Source: Metellina segmentata (lineage: Eukaryota > Arthropoda > Arachnida > Araneae > Tetragnathidae). From it: a stretch of DNA of 64,000 nucleotides. The stretch spans positions 38,226,437 to 38,290,436 of the forward strand of contig OX375873.1 in the NCBI GenBank assembly GCA_947359465.1, given 5' to 3'. Every line of letters starts with the position of its first letter. The stretch's first letter is position 1. Below the pieces are notes generated by a model. It was not told the DNA's origin. It did no database searches and saw only the letters and a list, made by a program, of their open reading frames with translations. Both the position numbers and the translations under genes were made by a program. Of the stretch, positions 1 to 11,807 are shown in pieces.

Positions 1-2297
1 TGGTCGTATGGTAACATCTCCAGTGGTTTGAAACCTCTGCCTTAGTCTGGTGATCCTAGACTCAGGCATGCATTTCTGTGCGGACGTCAGTGCGATGCAA
101 ACTGCTGGTCGTCTGGCAAGCTTGTTTACAAGATACCAACGTGTCTGAGTCTATTGTAAATAGTTTGTCTCGAAACTATGATTCTTGTGGCGGCTGTCAG
201 GTTTAACCCTGTTGTCGGTCAGAACGGTTCCTCTGACGTTGCGAAGTTATCGCCAAATATCCGTCTTGCCGAGAGGTTGTTAGCAATCGCCAATCTGGTC
301 GTATGGTAACATCTCCAGTGGTTTGAAACCTCTGCCTTAGTCTGGTGATCCTAGACTCAGGCATGCATTTCTGTGCAGACGTCAGTGGGATGCAAACTGA
401 TGGTCGTCTGGCAAGCTTGTTTACAAGATACCAACGTGTCTGAGTCTATTGTAAATAGTCTGTCTTGAAACTATGATTCTTGTGGCGGCTGTCAGGTTTA
501 ACCCTGTTGTCGGTCAGAACGGTTCCTCTGACGTTGCGAAGTTATCGCCAAATATCCGTCTTGCCGAGAGGTTGTTAGCAATCGCCAATCTGGTCGTATG
601 GTAACATCTCCAGTGGTTTGAAACCTCTGCCTTAGTCTGGTGATCCTAGACTCAGGCATGCATTTCTGTGCAGACGTCAGTGGGATGCAAACTGATGGTC
701 GTCTGGCAAGCTTGTTTACAAGATACCAACGTGTCTGAGTCTATTGTAAATAGTCTGTCTTGAAACTATGATTCTTGTGGCGGCTGTCAGGTTTAACCCT
801 GTTGTCGGTCAGAACGGTTCCTCTGACGTTGCGAAGTTATCGCCAAATATCCGTCTTGCCGAGAGGTTGTTAGCAATCGCCAATCTGGTCGTATGGTAAC
901 ATCTCCAGTGGTTTGAAACCTCTGCCTTAGTCTGGTGATCCTAGACTCAGGCATGCATTTCTGTGCAGACGTCAGTGGGATGCAAACTGATGGTCGTCTG
1001 GCAAGCTTGTTTACAAGATACCAACGTGTCTGAGTCTATTGTAAATAGTCTGTCTTGAAACTATGATTCTTGTGGCGGCTGTCAGGTTTAACCCTGTTGT
1101 CGGTCAGAACGGTTCCTCTGACGTTGCGAAGTTATCGCCAAATATCCGTCTTGCCGAGAGGTTGTTAGCAATCGCCAATCTGGTCGTATGGTAACATCTC
1201 CAGTGGTTTGAAACCTCTGCCTTAGTCTGGTGATCCTAGACTCAGGCATGCATTTCTGTGCAGACGTCAGTGGGATGCAAACTGATGGTCGTCTGGCAAG
1301 CTTGTTTACAAGATACCAACGTGTCTGAGTCTATTGTAAATAGTCTGTATTGAAACTATGATTCTTGTGGCGGCTGTCAGGTTTAACCCTGTTGTCGGTC
1401 AGAACGGTTCCTCTGACGTTGCGAAGTTATCGCGAAATATCCGTCTTGCCGAGAGGTTGTTAGCAATCGCCAATCTGGTCGTATGGTAACATCTCCAGTG
1501 GTTTGAAACCTCTGCCTTAGTCTGGTGATCCTAGACTCAGGCATGCATTTCTGTGCAGACGTCAGTGGGATGCAAACTGATGGTCGTCTGGCAAGCTTGT
1601 TTACAAGATACCAACGTGTCTGAGTCTATTGTAAATAGTCTGTCTTGAAACTATGATTCTTGTGGCGGCTGTCAGGTTTAACCCTGTTGTCGGTCAGAAC
1701 GGTTCCTCTGACGTTGCGAAGTTATCGCCAAATATCCGTCTTGCCGAGAGGTTGTTAGCAATCGCCAATCTGGTCGTATGGTAACATCTCCAGTGGTTTG
1801 AAACCTCTGCCTTAGTCTGGTGATCCTAGACTCAGGCATGCATTTCTGTGCAGACGTCAGTGGGATGCAAACTGATGGTCGTCTGGCAAGCTTGTTTACA
1901 AGATACCAACGTGTCTGAGTCTATTGTAAATAGTCTGTCTTGAAACTATGATTCTTGTGGCGGCTGTCAGGTTTAACCCTGTTGTCGGTCAGAACGGTTC
2001 CTCTGACGTCGCGAAGTTATCGCCAAATATCCGTCTTGCCGAGAGGTTGTTAGCAATCGCCAATCTGGTCGTATGGTAACATCTCCAGTGGTTTGAAACC
2101 TCTGCCTTAGTCTGGTGATCCCAGACTCAGGCATGCATTTCTGTGCAGACGTCAGTGGGATGCAAACTGCTGGTCGTCTGGCAAGCTTGTTTACAAGAGA
2201 CCAACGTGTCTGAGTCTATTGTAAATAGTCTGTCTCGAAACTATGATTCCTGTGGCGGATATGATTCCTGTCGCGAAGTTATCGCCAAATATCCGTC
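1..2297. repeat. 295-bp satellite array, about 7.8 copies
   Basis: Units start at 1, 296, 591, 886, 1181, 1476, 1771 and 2066, an exact 295-bp step. The internal copies are almost identical. The first and last copies carry private or shared variants, for example aactgctgg instead of aactgatgg and tctcgaaac instead of tcttgaaac. The last copy has an internal deletion near 2258-2272 and breaks off at 2297. The unit is not a multiple of three and has stops in all frames, so it is not coding. Each unit contains several short palindromes. The array may continue left of the window. I do not recognise the family. Confidence 0.97.
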
Positions 2298-2394
2298 AAA
2301 CAAGGTTCTTTAAGTGCTTATAAATGAGTAAATGATTAAAATTTAAGACTGAAATATGCAAACCTTGTTGAGAAAAATTAAAAAAAAGTGGTAT

Positions 2395-3067
2395 TATTCA
2401 GTATGGCGTATGACCGCCAGAATTCCTAATGCATAATGCAACATGCCAAGCGCCTTGGTAGTGAGTCATACAGGCTCTTCATGAAGTCCTGCGACAGTCC
2501 ATCCCATGCTGCTTGAACCCTGTCCCGTAGTTCCAGCAGATTACGCGGTAAGGGTGGAGTGGTGACATCTCACCTAATGGCATCCACACATTCTTGAATG
2601 GGGACAGGTCCGGTGAGTATGCCGGCCATGGAAAGATATCGTTGTGCCGTAGACAAGCTCAAGAGATGACAGAAATATGGGGTCGAGCGTTGTCTTGTTG
2701 AAAAAACGGGTGAACCTGGGAGTTCAGGAAGAGGAGCGTAACTGTCTGTAAAATTTCTTGTACGCAACGCTGGCCTGTCAAAAAGCCCGTAACGGATATC
2801 AAAGGTGATTTGGCATCATGCGCAATTGCGCTTCACGTCATGATACCAGGTCTTCTGGACGTGTGACGCTGCACAACAAACAGTGAATCTTGGTGCTGAG
2901 CACATTGCCTCCACACATGGATTCGATTGTAGTCTCCATCCATACAGAAGAAGGATTCGTCAGCGAAGACCACTCAATGTCGTTCGACGCCCCATATCCG
3001 TCTGGCACTGCACCATTCGTCTTTGACGGCAATGCAATGCGGTTAAAGGCAGTCGTCGTAACGGTCT
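2395..3067 (-). pseudogene. Tc1-like transposase relic (IS630-Tc1-mariner superfamily)
   Basis: Reading the minus strand across frames gives the C-terminal two thirds of a Tc1-type transposase, the enzyme that cuts and joins transposon ends at TA sites. Visible blocks in order are RPLRRLPLTALH near 3065, a first catalytic motif VFADESFFCMDGDYNRIHVW near 2960, QQDNARPHIS near 2695, and WPAYSPDLSP near 2620. The third catalytic acidic residue appears replaced: the family's P-[IF]-E-[HN] is PFKN here. A C-terminal block with PRNLLELRDRVQAAWDGL follows near 2540. Stops and frameshifts separate the blocks and the N-terminal DNA-binding domain is missing, so this is dead. The upstream end abuts a SINE fragment. 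Family assignment rests on motif order and is fairly secure. Confidence 0.8.
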
Positions 3068-3083
3068 ATGTGAGTAGGTGTTA

Positions 3084-3190
3084 CTCGTCACATGACCCTG
3101 GTTCAAAATTACGAGTGTTGGCATCAGCTCTTTCCTTTTGGGATTGATCACGTATCGTCGCCAATAGCTGGTTGTGTTGCTCCAGTGCGC
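3084..3190 (+). repeat. SINE-A fragment (3' body)
   Basis: The segment from cacatgaccctggttc to gttgtgttgctccagtgcg matches the body of the tRNA-derived SINE at 40319-40620. Its left part is replaced by the Tc1-like relic. A short stretch at 3215-3250 (cacctacaactcg) also resembles 31165-31190 and may be a transposon end. Confidence 0.65.
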
Positions 3191-3205
3191 CTTTACTTGA
3201 ATTAC

Positions 3206-4059
3206 TGGCATAAAATAGAAGTTGAAGCAATCGAATCTACACCACCTACAACTCGCAGATGACAATGATTCATTTATGATCACTTCGGTCAATTTATAAA
3301 CCACTAAGCGACAGTAAATGTTTAATAATTATTAATGCCACAGTCTCATGCTTGCTTCAGGCACATACACTTCAGGTTTTCCTCGATATCCTCTATACTA
3401 TATTGAAAATCTAAACTGAACTAACTGCGCATTACTTACAAAGAGAAAAAATGTATATATACATACAGTTTTTTAAATATTTCCTCCGTCAAATTCTTTT
3501 GGGAGCATCATACCGCGAAACGCACTGATAAATATTTTACGAGCATCTTTTGCCACATATGCTTCAAAATCGGGAAAAGGAATATCTGCATGTCAGTTCA
3601 AAGAACTGTTTACAGAATTGATGTAGTATTTAAATTCAGACATCCATAACTGCCTTTCAAGAGTTTATTTTCTCCCCTTCCCACTGCTAAGCATCTTTCC
3701 GTTAAGGAAACGGTTGAATAACGTTTCGACGAGCCAAAAGTAAATTCTGCCAAACAGATACGGATGTCTTACAAATGCTTAACTCAAATATAAGATAAAT
3801 ACAACGCAGAAATAAAGATATAGTTCCGTTTACCAAACAGTTTCACTTAACTTAACGGTATGTGCATATTTATGTAAGATAGGCTATTCTTAGAGGAGTT
3901 TAGAGAGGAACAGTGTTTATACGAAAATGCAGGTTCTTTCAAACCTTCGCGTGCATACATTAAAAAGAGGATGGTAGTAATCTATTATTAATTCATCCTT
4001 AACTCAATATCGAGGTAACTCCTTTTCATATTATAATTAGTATTTCCCTCAAGGCGTTG
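3206..4059. other. Unassigned AT-rich sequence
   Basis: Apart from the short motif at 3215-3250, I see no coding pattern, structured repeat or recognisable transposon end here. Confidence 0.5.
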
Positions 4060-4660
4060 CCGGTGACCAAGTTATACTTTTAAAAATCTTAAAGCTTAAG
4101 AAAAAAGCCAGAGTATAAAATTGCAAAAATGATGCAAATTAAAAGTAATTTATGCTTTTAAAAAGTCTTAACGCTTACTGATTCCAATAAACAACGTAAA
4201 TCAAAACCGACTTAAACAGTAATAAGTTATGATTTCCGACAAACAAAGTTTATCAAAACCAAATTAAACAGCAATAAGTTATGCTTTTATAAAGTCTTAA
4301 AGTCCAAACCGCACGGAATCTGACAAAACCAAATTACTTACTGCGACTGTGGAAAAAAAATCCTTTAAGAAATGAAAGAAAAATAAAAGAACCAATGAAA
4401 TCAAGGAAAAATACCACGTGGGGAAAAATTAAATCGCGCTTGGAATACAATTCGACCAGTTACGTCATTCCTGCACCGAATGCTAAACCTCACTGATTCC
4501 GATAAAACCAAATTACCTAATACGACCTGTGAAAAGAAAATCCGTTAAGAAAATTAAAAGAAAAATTAAAGAAACAATGAAATAAAATGAGTGGGGGAAA
4601 ATAACAATATTGCGTTTTCAATACCATTTGACCAGTGACATCATTCATGCACCTCAATTT
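4060..4660. repeat. Degenerate tandem modules, about 180 bp period
   Basis: Phrases such as gataaaaccaaattac, aagaaaatccgttaag and accagtgacatcattc recur with changes at about 4310-4490 and 4490-4655. A shorter phrase (ataagttatgcttttaaaaagtcttaa) recurs at 4068-4300, split by small differences. This looks like old internal repetition inside a transposon. The following 4690-4830 stretch resembles 49870-49970, so both probably belong to one dispersed family. Confidence 0.55.
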
Positions 4661-4840
4661 GGCATGCGTCCAAAAGAAGATCCGAAAATGCTAATAAATT
4701 AGTTTCAAAATGTTCTAGATTAAATTTTAAAATTCGATTTTCGAGGTACATTCAGTAAGTAACCTTTAGTGTTACCTATATGCCAAATTTCATGACTGTA
4801 AGAGCTATACATTTGGATTGCCACATCAGACACACACACA

Positions 4841-5061
4841 GTGCCGACCAACCGGTCTAGTGGTCAAAGTGTTGACCTCTGGATCGGAAGGTTCCTGGTT
4901 CGAATCCGGGGTTAGGGCATGGATGTAAATTGTGCTGTCCTTTGTTAGGGACAATGATGGTCCACCCACTGGGTGCCCCTTCACAAGTGACCATCACTTC
5001 TGGCCTTGTATAAGGCTAAAATGACCTCGGTCAACTCTGTATATTGTATTTGTATTTGTCT
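4841..5061 (+). repeat. tRNA-derived SINE (family B)
   Basis: The head is tRNA-like. There is an A-box region at 4853-4868 (ggtctagtggtcaaag) and a perfect B box GGTTCGAATCC at 4897-4907, as expected for an internal RNA polymerase III promoter. A tRNA-unrelated body follows (about 4921-5035), ending in a simple tail of ttgtattt-type repeats at 5037-5061. A body segment recurs inverted at 31861-31912. A free-standing tRNA gene is less likely because the acceptor stem does not close and the SINE body and tail are attached. Confidence 0.8.
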
Positions 5062-7229
5062 TCGCAATTGCACTGCTTTGCCATTGGATATAAAAAACAT
5101 CAAACACACAAACACTTCCTTTTATAATAGTAGAGGTTTTAAAACCTATTTTCCTAGTTTAGATCTACTTATTAATTTTAATAGAAATGTTAGATAATAA
5201 ATTATGCAATTGTATTACTCGCTTATCCAGGAATTATCCAGGCTACGTTTATCCAGGAATAACTCGTTAAAACTTATGTTTCCATTAGTGAAATTCATTA
5301 TAACTACATCAGTGACGCAATGCTAGCGTCCTGGTCGAAATATATCGGTTTGAGTGCGTCTAAAAATAAAAGTGCCTTACCACCAATTATAAAAAAATGC
5401 GGTTATTAAATTCCGAAATTGTATTACTGCATACGCGCGTGTTTCCATGAATAATTCTATAAAAACATACATTGAATTTCACTAGTAATGGAATCAAATA
5501 AGTTTCCGTGAAGGAAGATTTACTTTTTGAATATAAAATCGTTTCGTCTCTACAGAAAAGTGAAATGTGATCTTCCTACGAAAATTAATTTAAATAATTC
5601 TTCCATTTTTAGTTGTCTGTTAAGTTTAAGTAACAGTCCAAATTATACGCGTTATTTTGTCATGGTCGCTGAAAATGAAATACTAATAAATGAAATAATA
5701 ATAATTTTTTTTCATTTTCTATATTTTGGATGGGTTCTATATTTGGAGCATTCCAAAACTTTGACACTTTTAATGTATTTGGGGCATATAAATGAACCCT
5801 CCGTTAGCTGTACTTGTTCCGACTGGTGGAAGGTACTTTTTCAATTTTACGCAATAAAAAGAATAACTGAAAGTGTATTATTTATGCATTTATGTATTAA
5901 TATGTTTACGATTGTATATTTTTTAGTATATGTAACGTATTTTTAAATATATAATTAATATGGTTGTACTGAGAGATAAAACGTCAAGTATATGACAGAT
6001 GAACCATGATCTCATTTGTTATAAAAGACTCACGACTAATAGAGGATTAGATATACTAATATTGGATACAAAAATTCAGTATCTGCTTTCATAACGGAAA
6101 ATTCAGTTTGCCCAGAATGACTATTTTCCAGAGAAAGTAATGTATTAAAAAATTGCCTATAAACCCAATACATCATTTAAGGATCAGTTTATATTTTTAT
6201 CCTACTTATCTCGACTCATGTACAGGATACTTGCTAAAATAAGAAGGTGATTATTCGTGCTTTAGTTGGACACAGATCTTTGTAGCTATAGAGCTGTTAT
6301 ATTGTTCCAATGAAACGAAAATTTAAATTAAAATGCAACTCTCTCCAATGTCACGTTAATAAATAATTTAAAAATGACTTTAAAACAGAAACATTTTAAA
6401 GACAAATGCTTAAAATTAATCTACATCATTTAAGGTTATGTTTAATATATTCCACATCTAGGTAAGTGATTACGCATTTTCCAAAAAAATCAAGAAACCA
6501 AACATTTGTTTTACATTTCAAACATTTTATTTTATTTTATTATCGAAATATGTAAATGAGGTCTGCTAATAAAATAAAATAGCAATTCAGAAATATATTA
6601 TGAAAAATATTGGCATCGCACCGTCTCTAAGTTAAGGTTAGAAGTAAGATGGTACACTTTTAAAAACTCAAAATATATGTATAAATAATATAAATTTGAA
6701 TAAAATCGCCCGAATTAATATTAAAGTTCAAGTCCTATAAAAGAATGATGACTCATCCATTTGAAAACGAAAAAATTACAATATGGTAGTTATCACAAAG
6801 AACTTCAAAACGAACTAATAATTGAAACAAAGACTTAAAGATATGAGAGTGTCAATTTTTTAAATTATGAGTACATTATTTAAACTTGAATTATTCAAAC
6901 GATGATAAAATATGTGGCTTACAGACCCAGAAACACCTTCAACCACTAAATCTCCTGAAACTGCGAAATCTAAAGTAAAAAGAATTTCATCGAACGAGCT
7001 CGCTAAGCATCACATCAAAAGCTAGTGCACCATCTTATCCATTGCGCCATCTTACCCAGTACGCCATCTGTATCTCACTAATCCACACATCTCGTGACGT
7101 ACGTCAAGAATAATTGCAAAATAAAAACTGGACACTGCTTCTGTAGCTGCTGAACTATTATATCTCGATGAAGTGTTATGAAAACTCAATTTAAAATATG
7201 TTCTGTCCAGATTTTACAGAAGTATTCAC
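5062..7229. other. Unassigned AT-rich region with one weak open frame
   Basis: Mostly featureless AT-rich DNA. A plus-strand open frame at 5527-5946 (139 codons) is rich in Ile, Phe, Leu and Tyr, has no recognisable domain and is probably chance. At 5225-5265 a short phrase (ttatccaggaat) repeats three times. A possible TIR element lies at 6640-7075 and is listed separately. Confidence 0.45.
6640..7075. mobile_element. Possible TIR element with pogo-like ends
   Basis: The left end at about 6644 reads gtaagatggtacac. The right end at 7026-7070, read on the minus strand, gives taagatgg(c/t)gcac-type blocks three times in a row. These are similar in style to the gtaagagtacgc ends of the element at 18029-19021. 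The interior has no coding potential. The exact borders and target duplication are not clear. Confidence 0.35.
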
Positions 7230-7238
7230 GTGAATAAC

Positions 7239-7336
7239 GTAAAAACCAATACCTTTGCAGAACATGTATTGAGAATTTACCTGAAAGCCAATACCTTTGC
7301 AGAATATGCATTGAGAATTTACCTAAAAACCAATAC
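7239..7336. repeat. 48-bp minisatellite, two copies
   Basis: The phrase aaccaatacctttgcag, followed by aa(c/t)atg(t/c)attgagaatttacct, occurs twice at a 48-bp step, with the start of a third copy at about 7328. It creates a short in-phase open frame without recognisable content. Confidence 0.7.
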
Positions 7337-7340
7337 ATCA

Positions 7341-8133
7341 AAGCCTCAGTTCAATATTTTCTCAGAGATTTCTAGAATGACGTATAAACACGATAGTTGC
7401 TGTACAAGCAAAGCAGAGATGTTTATTTGTGCTTAAAAATTGAATCTGCACCATTTATACCCTAAAAAGGACCTTGCCATTTTTTCAAACACTCGACAAT
7501 TTCGAGTTAATTTCGCTTCTGCGATGTTATTATTTCTTATCGCAGATACTCTCCGAGAAATAACTTTTTTTCGAAATCTTGATAAACAAAAAAAAATTAA
7601 CCGGCCAGAGACAAATTATTTTTCGACTCGGAATAAATTTATTTCGAATATTTTTTTTATGCGGGTGCCATATCGGCACGTCTGGGGAAATAATGAAAAA
7701 AAGGAAGCATTAAATAAATCGTAGAATCTTTGAGCAAGAGGAAAACGAACAGGAATTTACATGAAAAACACATTAAGTGCCAAGGATATTGAGATACCGC
7801 CATTCCATTTTGTGACATTTGCGCCGAATCCGTACCGAGAATGCATTTTCACTCAACGGATTTGAATTTCACTTCAAGAAGTTTAACGACACAAGTAGAA
7901 AACGTCCGACATCTTCAATCCACAAGCTAAAAGTGATTCGCCATGTTATCCCGGAAGAACAAAAACAGGAACAAACTGAAAATATAAGGGAAAAAAAGGA
8001 TTGCACTATTTGTAGCAGCTGCGGAAGTATTGGACAGTACTGGAGGTTTTTCCCATTCCCTAAAATTTTTCTAGATGTTTGAGTGTTCTGCAATGTACAT
8101 TTTTATGAGTATAAACTTTTTTAAATGTAGTGC
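7341..8133. other. Unassigned sequence with short open frames
   Basis: Plus-strand open frames lie at 7440-7724 and 7819-8082. The second contains a Cys-rich patch (CTICSSCG), but I recognise no family and neither frame has convincing splice or coding signals. Confidence 0.35.
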
Positions 8134-8646
8134 ATTTCAAGTAGGGTTGCCAATCGTCCCAGAATTGAAGTTGCTGTCCAGGATCCCGGTTAAGTGTTAA
8201 ACTGTCCCAGAATTACAGAAAAAAAACTATGGACCAATATCACCTACACTCCAAAATAATTGTTTCTATTGTATTCGTGTCCACCAAACGTCTGTTCCTG
8301 TACTATCATACCAAGTCCTTACATATCGTCACTCAAATTGCAAAAGCCAGCATGTTAAAAATTCTATATTTTCTTTTATTATTGCTATACGTGGCATTTT
8401 GTGATTTTTTTTAGGTGGTAAAAGGCGAAATCTCTTATATAATCAGCTGATCCCATAAACTAATAACAAAACCCAAAGTACATGATAATAGAATCAAATC
8501 ATAAGAAAATAATTCGTTTGCTCTCCTGAAAAATGCAGCTTTTAGGCATACAACCTTTTGCACTTTGAGAGATAGTATCAATATTGCACTTTTGCGCAAT
8601 ATGTCCCGGAATTGTCTCAGAGAAAGTTGGCAATCCTAATTTCAAA
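8134..8646. mobile_element. hAT-type non-autonomous element (MITE), 497 bp
   Basis: The element spans 8142-8638. It starts tagggttgccaa and ends ttggcaatccta, a 12-bp terminal inverted repeat with one mismatch. More distant similarity follows (cgtcccagaattg versus the complement of the right subterminal region). It is flanked by 8-bp direct repeats, atttcaag at 8134-8141 and atttcaaa at 8639-8646, matching the 8-bp target duplication of hAT transposons. No transposase is present, so it would have needed one in trans. Confidence 0.8.
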
Positions 8647-9233
8647 GTATTGCGTGGAATTCATTAAAAATGGTCAAAGCGATTAACTCTAATACGCTAA
8701 AATAAAATAATTCTAGTAAAGCGCAATTAAGAGACGAAAGCATTTTTAAATGTCAAATATGAGCAGCTATAATTTTAAATCTCCATATTTTGGCGAAATT
8801 CAAGTTAAAACTTCGGCAATTACCTTCTGATCGTCATACTAATTAACATAACTCGTAACTTCTATACGTGATCAGTGGAGGTTTACGAATTTTGCTAATT
8901 AGCATGACATTATGTTTTGAAACATTACATAAATTCGATAGTAAATAATTATTCACATCACTAAACGACGTTTTCGTTTGTTAATTAAAAAAATATTAAA
9001 ACATTATATTGTTAGTATCCTAGAATTATTTATTAAAAATATTATTTTTATAAAACACAATCAATAGTCAAAAGCGTACTTAATAAAAATGTACAGAGCT
9101 ATGATTTTAAATGTTGGTAATTTGTCGAAATACAAGTCAAAATATGCAGTTAAGTATTTTTGATGGTATTATAAATGTTCGTTAATAACAATATGTTGTC
9201 CAACTCAACCGACGACGGTTTCTTTTATTACTA

Positions 9234-9900
9234 ACTAGCAGAATTTCCCGTCGTTGCTTGGGTTGAATTAATTAAATGTTGGTTCAAAAGTAATCTAACT
9301 AATCCCTTCTCTTTCGTGAAAAAATAAAAGCATCATTTAAGTGTACGAAAAATAATTTTCAACAGAGTTTTAACTTTTTCATCTCTTCTATAATTTACTT
9401 CGGACGCAAATGTATGTACATAATATATCCATCCATATACTCAATTTCAAATTCATCAAACTTCTGTTGCAAGACAAACTAGAAAGATTTTTTCCCAAGG
9501 CTACAACTTCAGAAGTCGATTTTGAATTTTGGAGTGATTAGAAATATCCCCATACTTTCATTTTCAGAAAAATGGAATATTTTCGGCGGATAGTCTTGCA
9601 CTTGGCTTTCCTATGAATATGTTTTACTTGTAGCATTCCTGAAATTGGTATGCAATGTTTTCGGAATTCATCATAAGAACATGGTTAATTAAATTTGTTA
9701 GGGCCTTCGTGACAAATTTAGTTAGAAGCAAACGCATTCTTTATTGAAAATTCCCTTCAGCAGCACGTGGAATAACGGAGCGGAGTTTGTATTAGAAATA
9801 AATATCATCAGTGCAGACAAATTAAACTCAATCCATTACAATTTTTCAAACAGATCGAGTTTACAGCGTTTTAAAAAAGAATGATTCACATGTATTTCAG
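9234..9900 (-). mobile_element. Helitron-type dispersed repeat, copy 1
   Basis: Read on the minus strand, the sequence ends with a CTAG at 9234-9237 preceded by caacccaagcaacgacggg, resembling the 3' CTRR terminus of Helitrons. The body is closely similar to 44327-44850 and its distal part (9701-9898) to 46886-47120. No Rep/helicase coding is visible, so this is a non-autonomous fragment or a related dispersed repeat. Confidence 0.5.
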
Positions 9901-10482
9901 TTGCGTAAGAACAGCTTCATTTTATAGTGGTCAGCAAACTCCACTTTTTGCATATTAAAAAAAAATAATTCAAATTTTCAAAATTTCTAATTGTCCAATT
10001 ATTTCAAGATCAACAAAGTCTTGTTTAAAATGCGGTGCTGGACGCATGTGTGCACTACTCCATTGGATCTAATGCATCTCAGACCGCACTTGCGTTGCGG
10101 CAGCGACGCCGTACGTTGAAATACCGGATGTGTGCACCGTGTCTTAAATCGAATCGTTATGATATTTTTTAAATTCAGAGATTCGGTTTCTAAATGGAAG
10201 CCACGTACCTACTTAAAATTTTATTTAGATATTTAACTATAGAATACCAGCTTTTAATAACAAACATAAAACATGAAAACAAATATTAATATAGTTCATT
10301 TAATTGTCTTTCAATTAAAAGCAAAAGTACAATTTTGAAATATATTTTAATTACAACGAACGACTATTCGTTTTAATTTCAAATAACCCATCTTGTTTAA
10401 AAGTGATTTTTTAAAGCTTTATTTGTCATTTTAAAATAAGAAAGAAACACACCTTACTTTAAAATGTTTTGTTTTGTGTAGT
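9901..10482. other. Unassigned sequence with a GC-rich patch
   Basis: At 10028-10160 a GC-rich stretch contains gcatgtgtgcac and, about 90 bp on, ggatgtgtgcaccg. This resembles subterminal sequence of some DNA transposons but is not assignable. The flank at 10430-10480 (cacaccttactt) recurs at 16755-16790. Confidence 0.35.
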
Positions 10483-10706
10483 TGTAACGGAACCAACAAC
10501 GCCCCCTAGCGGACTGACAAAAACTTACACAGTGTAACTCCAACCCTGGAGCAAGCAGCAGCTAAGCTGTAGTATGTGATAGTAAAAATGTCCCTGTCCC
10601 GAATATTTTATGTGCGTGAAAGTCTTGTAATTTCTGTAGTGTATGTGTGTGTAAATAAATTCAATTTAAGTGTTAGCTAGCCGTGTCAGTATACATCATT
10701 GCTACA
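10483..10706 (+). repeat. 5' LTR
   Basis: This 224-bp LTR is identical to the 3' copy except at two sites. It should carry the promoter and start of the genomic transcript. An AATAAA polyadenylation signal lies at 10654-10659. Ends are TG...CA. Confidence 0.95.
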
Positions 10707-10712
10707 GAGAAA

Positions 10713-10730
10713 TGGCTACCCAACTGTGGG
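10713..10730 (+). promoter_or_regulatory. Primer binding site
   Basis: TGGCTACCCAACTGTGGG begins 6 bases after the 5' LTR. The TGG start complements a tRNA 3' CCA, as expected for first-strand priming. I cannot say which tRNA it matches. Confidence 0.7.
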
Positions 10731-11807
10731 CCCGATCCCGATATCCATCGGATAGATAAGTATTTTTATACTTTATGTCGTCTAAACCTAGACAAAAAGT
10801 CATTTATAAAGAAGGTTTTTCAAAGTTGTACTGTAGAAATAGTAATTTTTAACTCAGAAGAAATTCCTTTATTTTGTATGTATTGTAATGAGAAATTGAT
10901 TTCGTTTTAATGCTAAGTTGTTCGTCTGACTACTTAAACTTGCAAATCAATCCTGATTTAAGTGTTTCAGAAAGCTTAAAACTATTTAACTGTATGTATG
11001 TATTTAAATAGTTGGATAATTAACGATTTATTATGAATATTAATGCTGTAGAATGTGTGTAATGTGCAGAAATAATGTATCGATAACTAGTAGTTGAACG
11101 ACCTTGCACTCTAAAATCTCCCGCCTAAAGAAAATCTTAGTCGACGTCTAACACGGCGCCAGTTGTTTTACTTTTCTTATTAGGCGCGTTGCATTGAAAG
11201 AAAAAGAAAAAAGATTTTGTATGTATGGTTTTTTTTTTCATGATCTGTATTTTATATTTACTGCATTGTCATTCTTCAACAAGTGAAAAAAAAAAAAATT
11301 TAGTGTGTTTCAATAAAGATAACACACAAAATAAATATCACTTTCTGAATTTAGGGAGATATTTTATTTCAAAAGAAGTTGATATTTAAAGTATTGCCTT
11401 TATTGAATTATTATTTTTGTAATGAATGGTAGTTTAGATCAAGTTATTAAAGTGTTGAGGAATTCATGATTTATAATTAGTGTTAATGCAAGTATCTGTA
11501 TACAAGTGTTTCTGAATATATTTCATACTTTTGCTATTTTTCATACTTTAGCTAAGTGAATTTTTTAAAGTGTTTGGGAAATGTTTTATTTGTATTTTGA
11601 TAATGGTTCTGAGAATTCAAGAATATTTGCATATAACTTTAGTTAACTATCAAAACGGAATGAACATTAATATATTCTAAACGTTTTGCATTTAAAGGTA
11701 TTAAGTATAGGACTATTGAACTTTAAACTTAGGACTCTAGAATTAGGACTCTCTTCTTAAAGGAAAAAAAATTCCAACCTAAACAATAGTTAGGGGTTTT
11801 GGACAAT
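10731..11807 (+). other. Long untranslated leader of the retrotransposon
   Basis: About 1.08 kb between the primer binding site and the gag start. It is AT-rich with many stops and holds no convincing gene. It may contain packaging or translation-control structure, but I see no specific motif. Confidence 0.6.

Noticed and set aside
367..480. Hammerhead-ribozyme-like words (ctgatgg ... gaaac) in the satellite unit
   Set aside because: The first core box is CTGATGG rather than CTGANGA, it is absent from the first and last copies, and the distance to GAAAC does not fit stem II.
1..2297. CRISPR array
   Set aside because: Units are contiguous 295-bp tandem copies without short repeats and unique spacers, in a eukaryotic repeat context.
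4841..4920. Functional tRNA gene
   Set aside because: A and B boxes are good, but the acceptor stem does not close and a SINE body with simple tail follows.
5527..5946. 139-codon plus-strand open frame as a gene
   Set aside because: Composition is what AT-rich DNA gives by chance (Ile, Phe, Leu, Tyr, Asn), with no domain, splice signals or repeats of known proteins.
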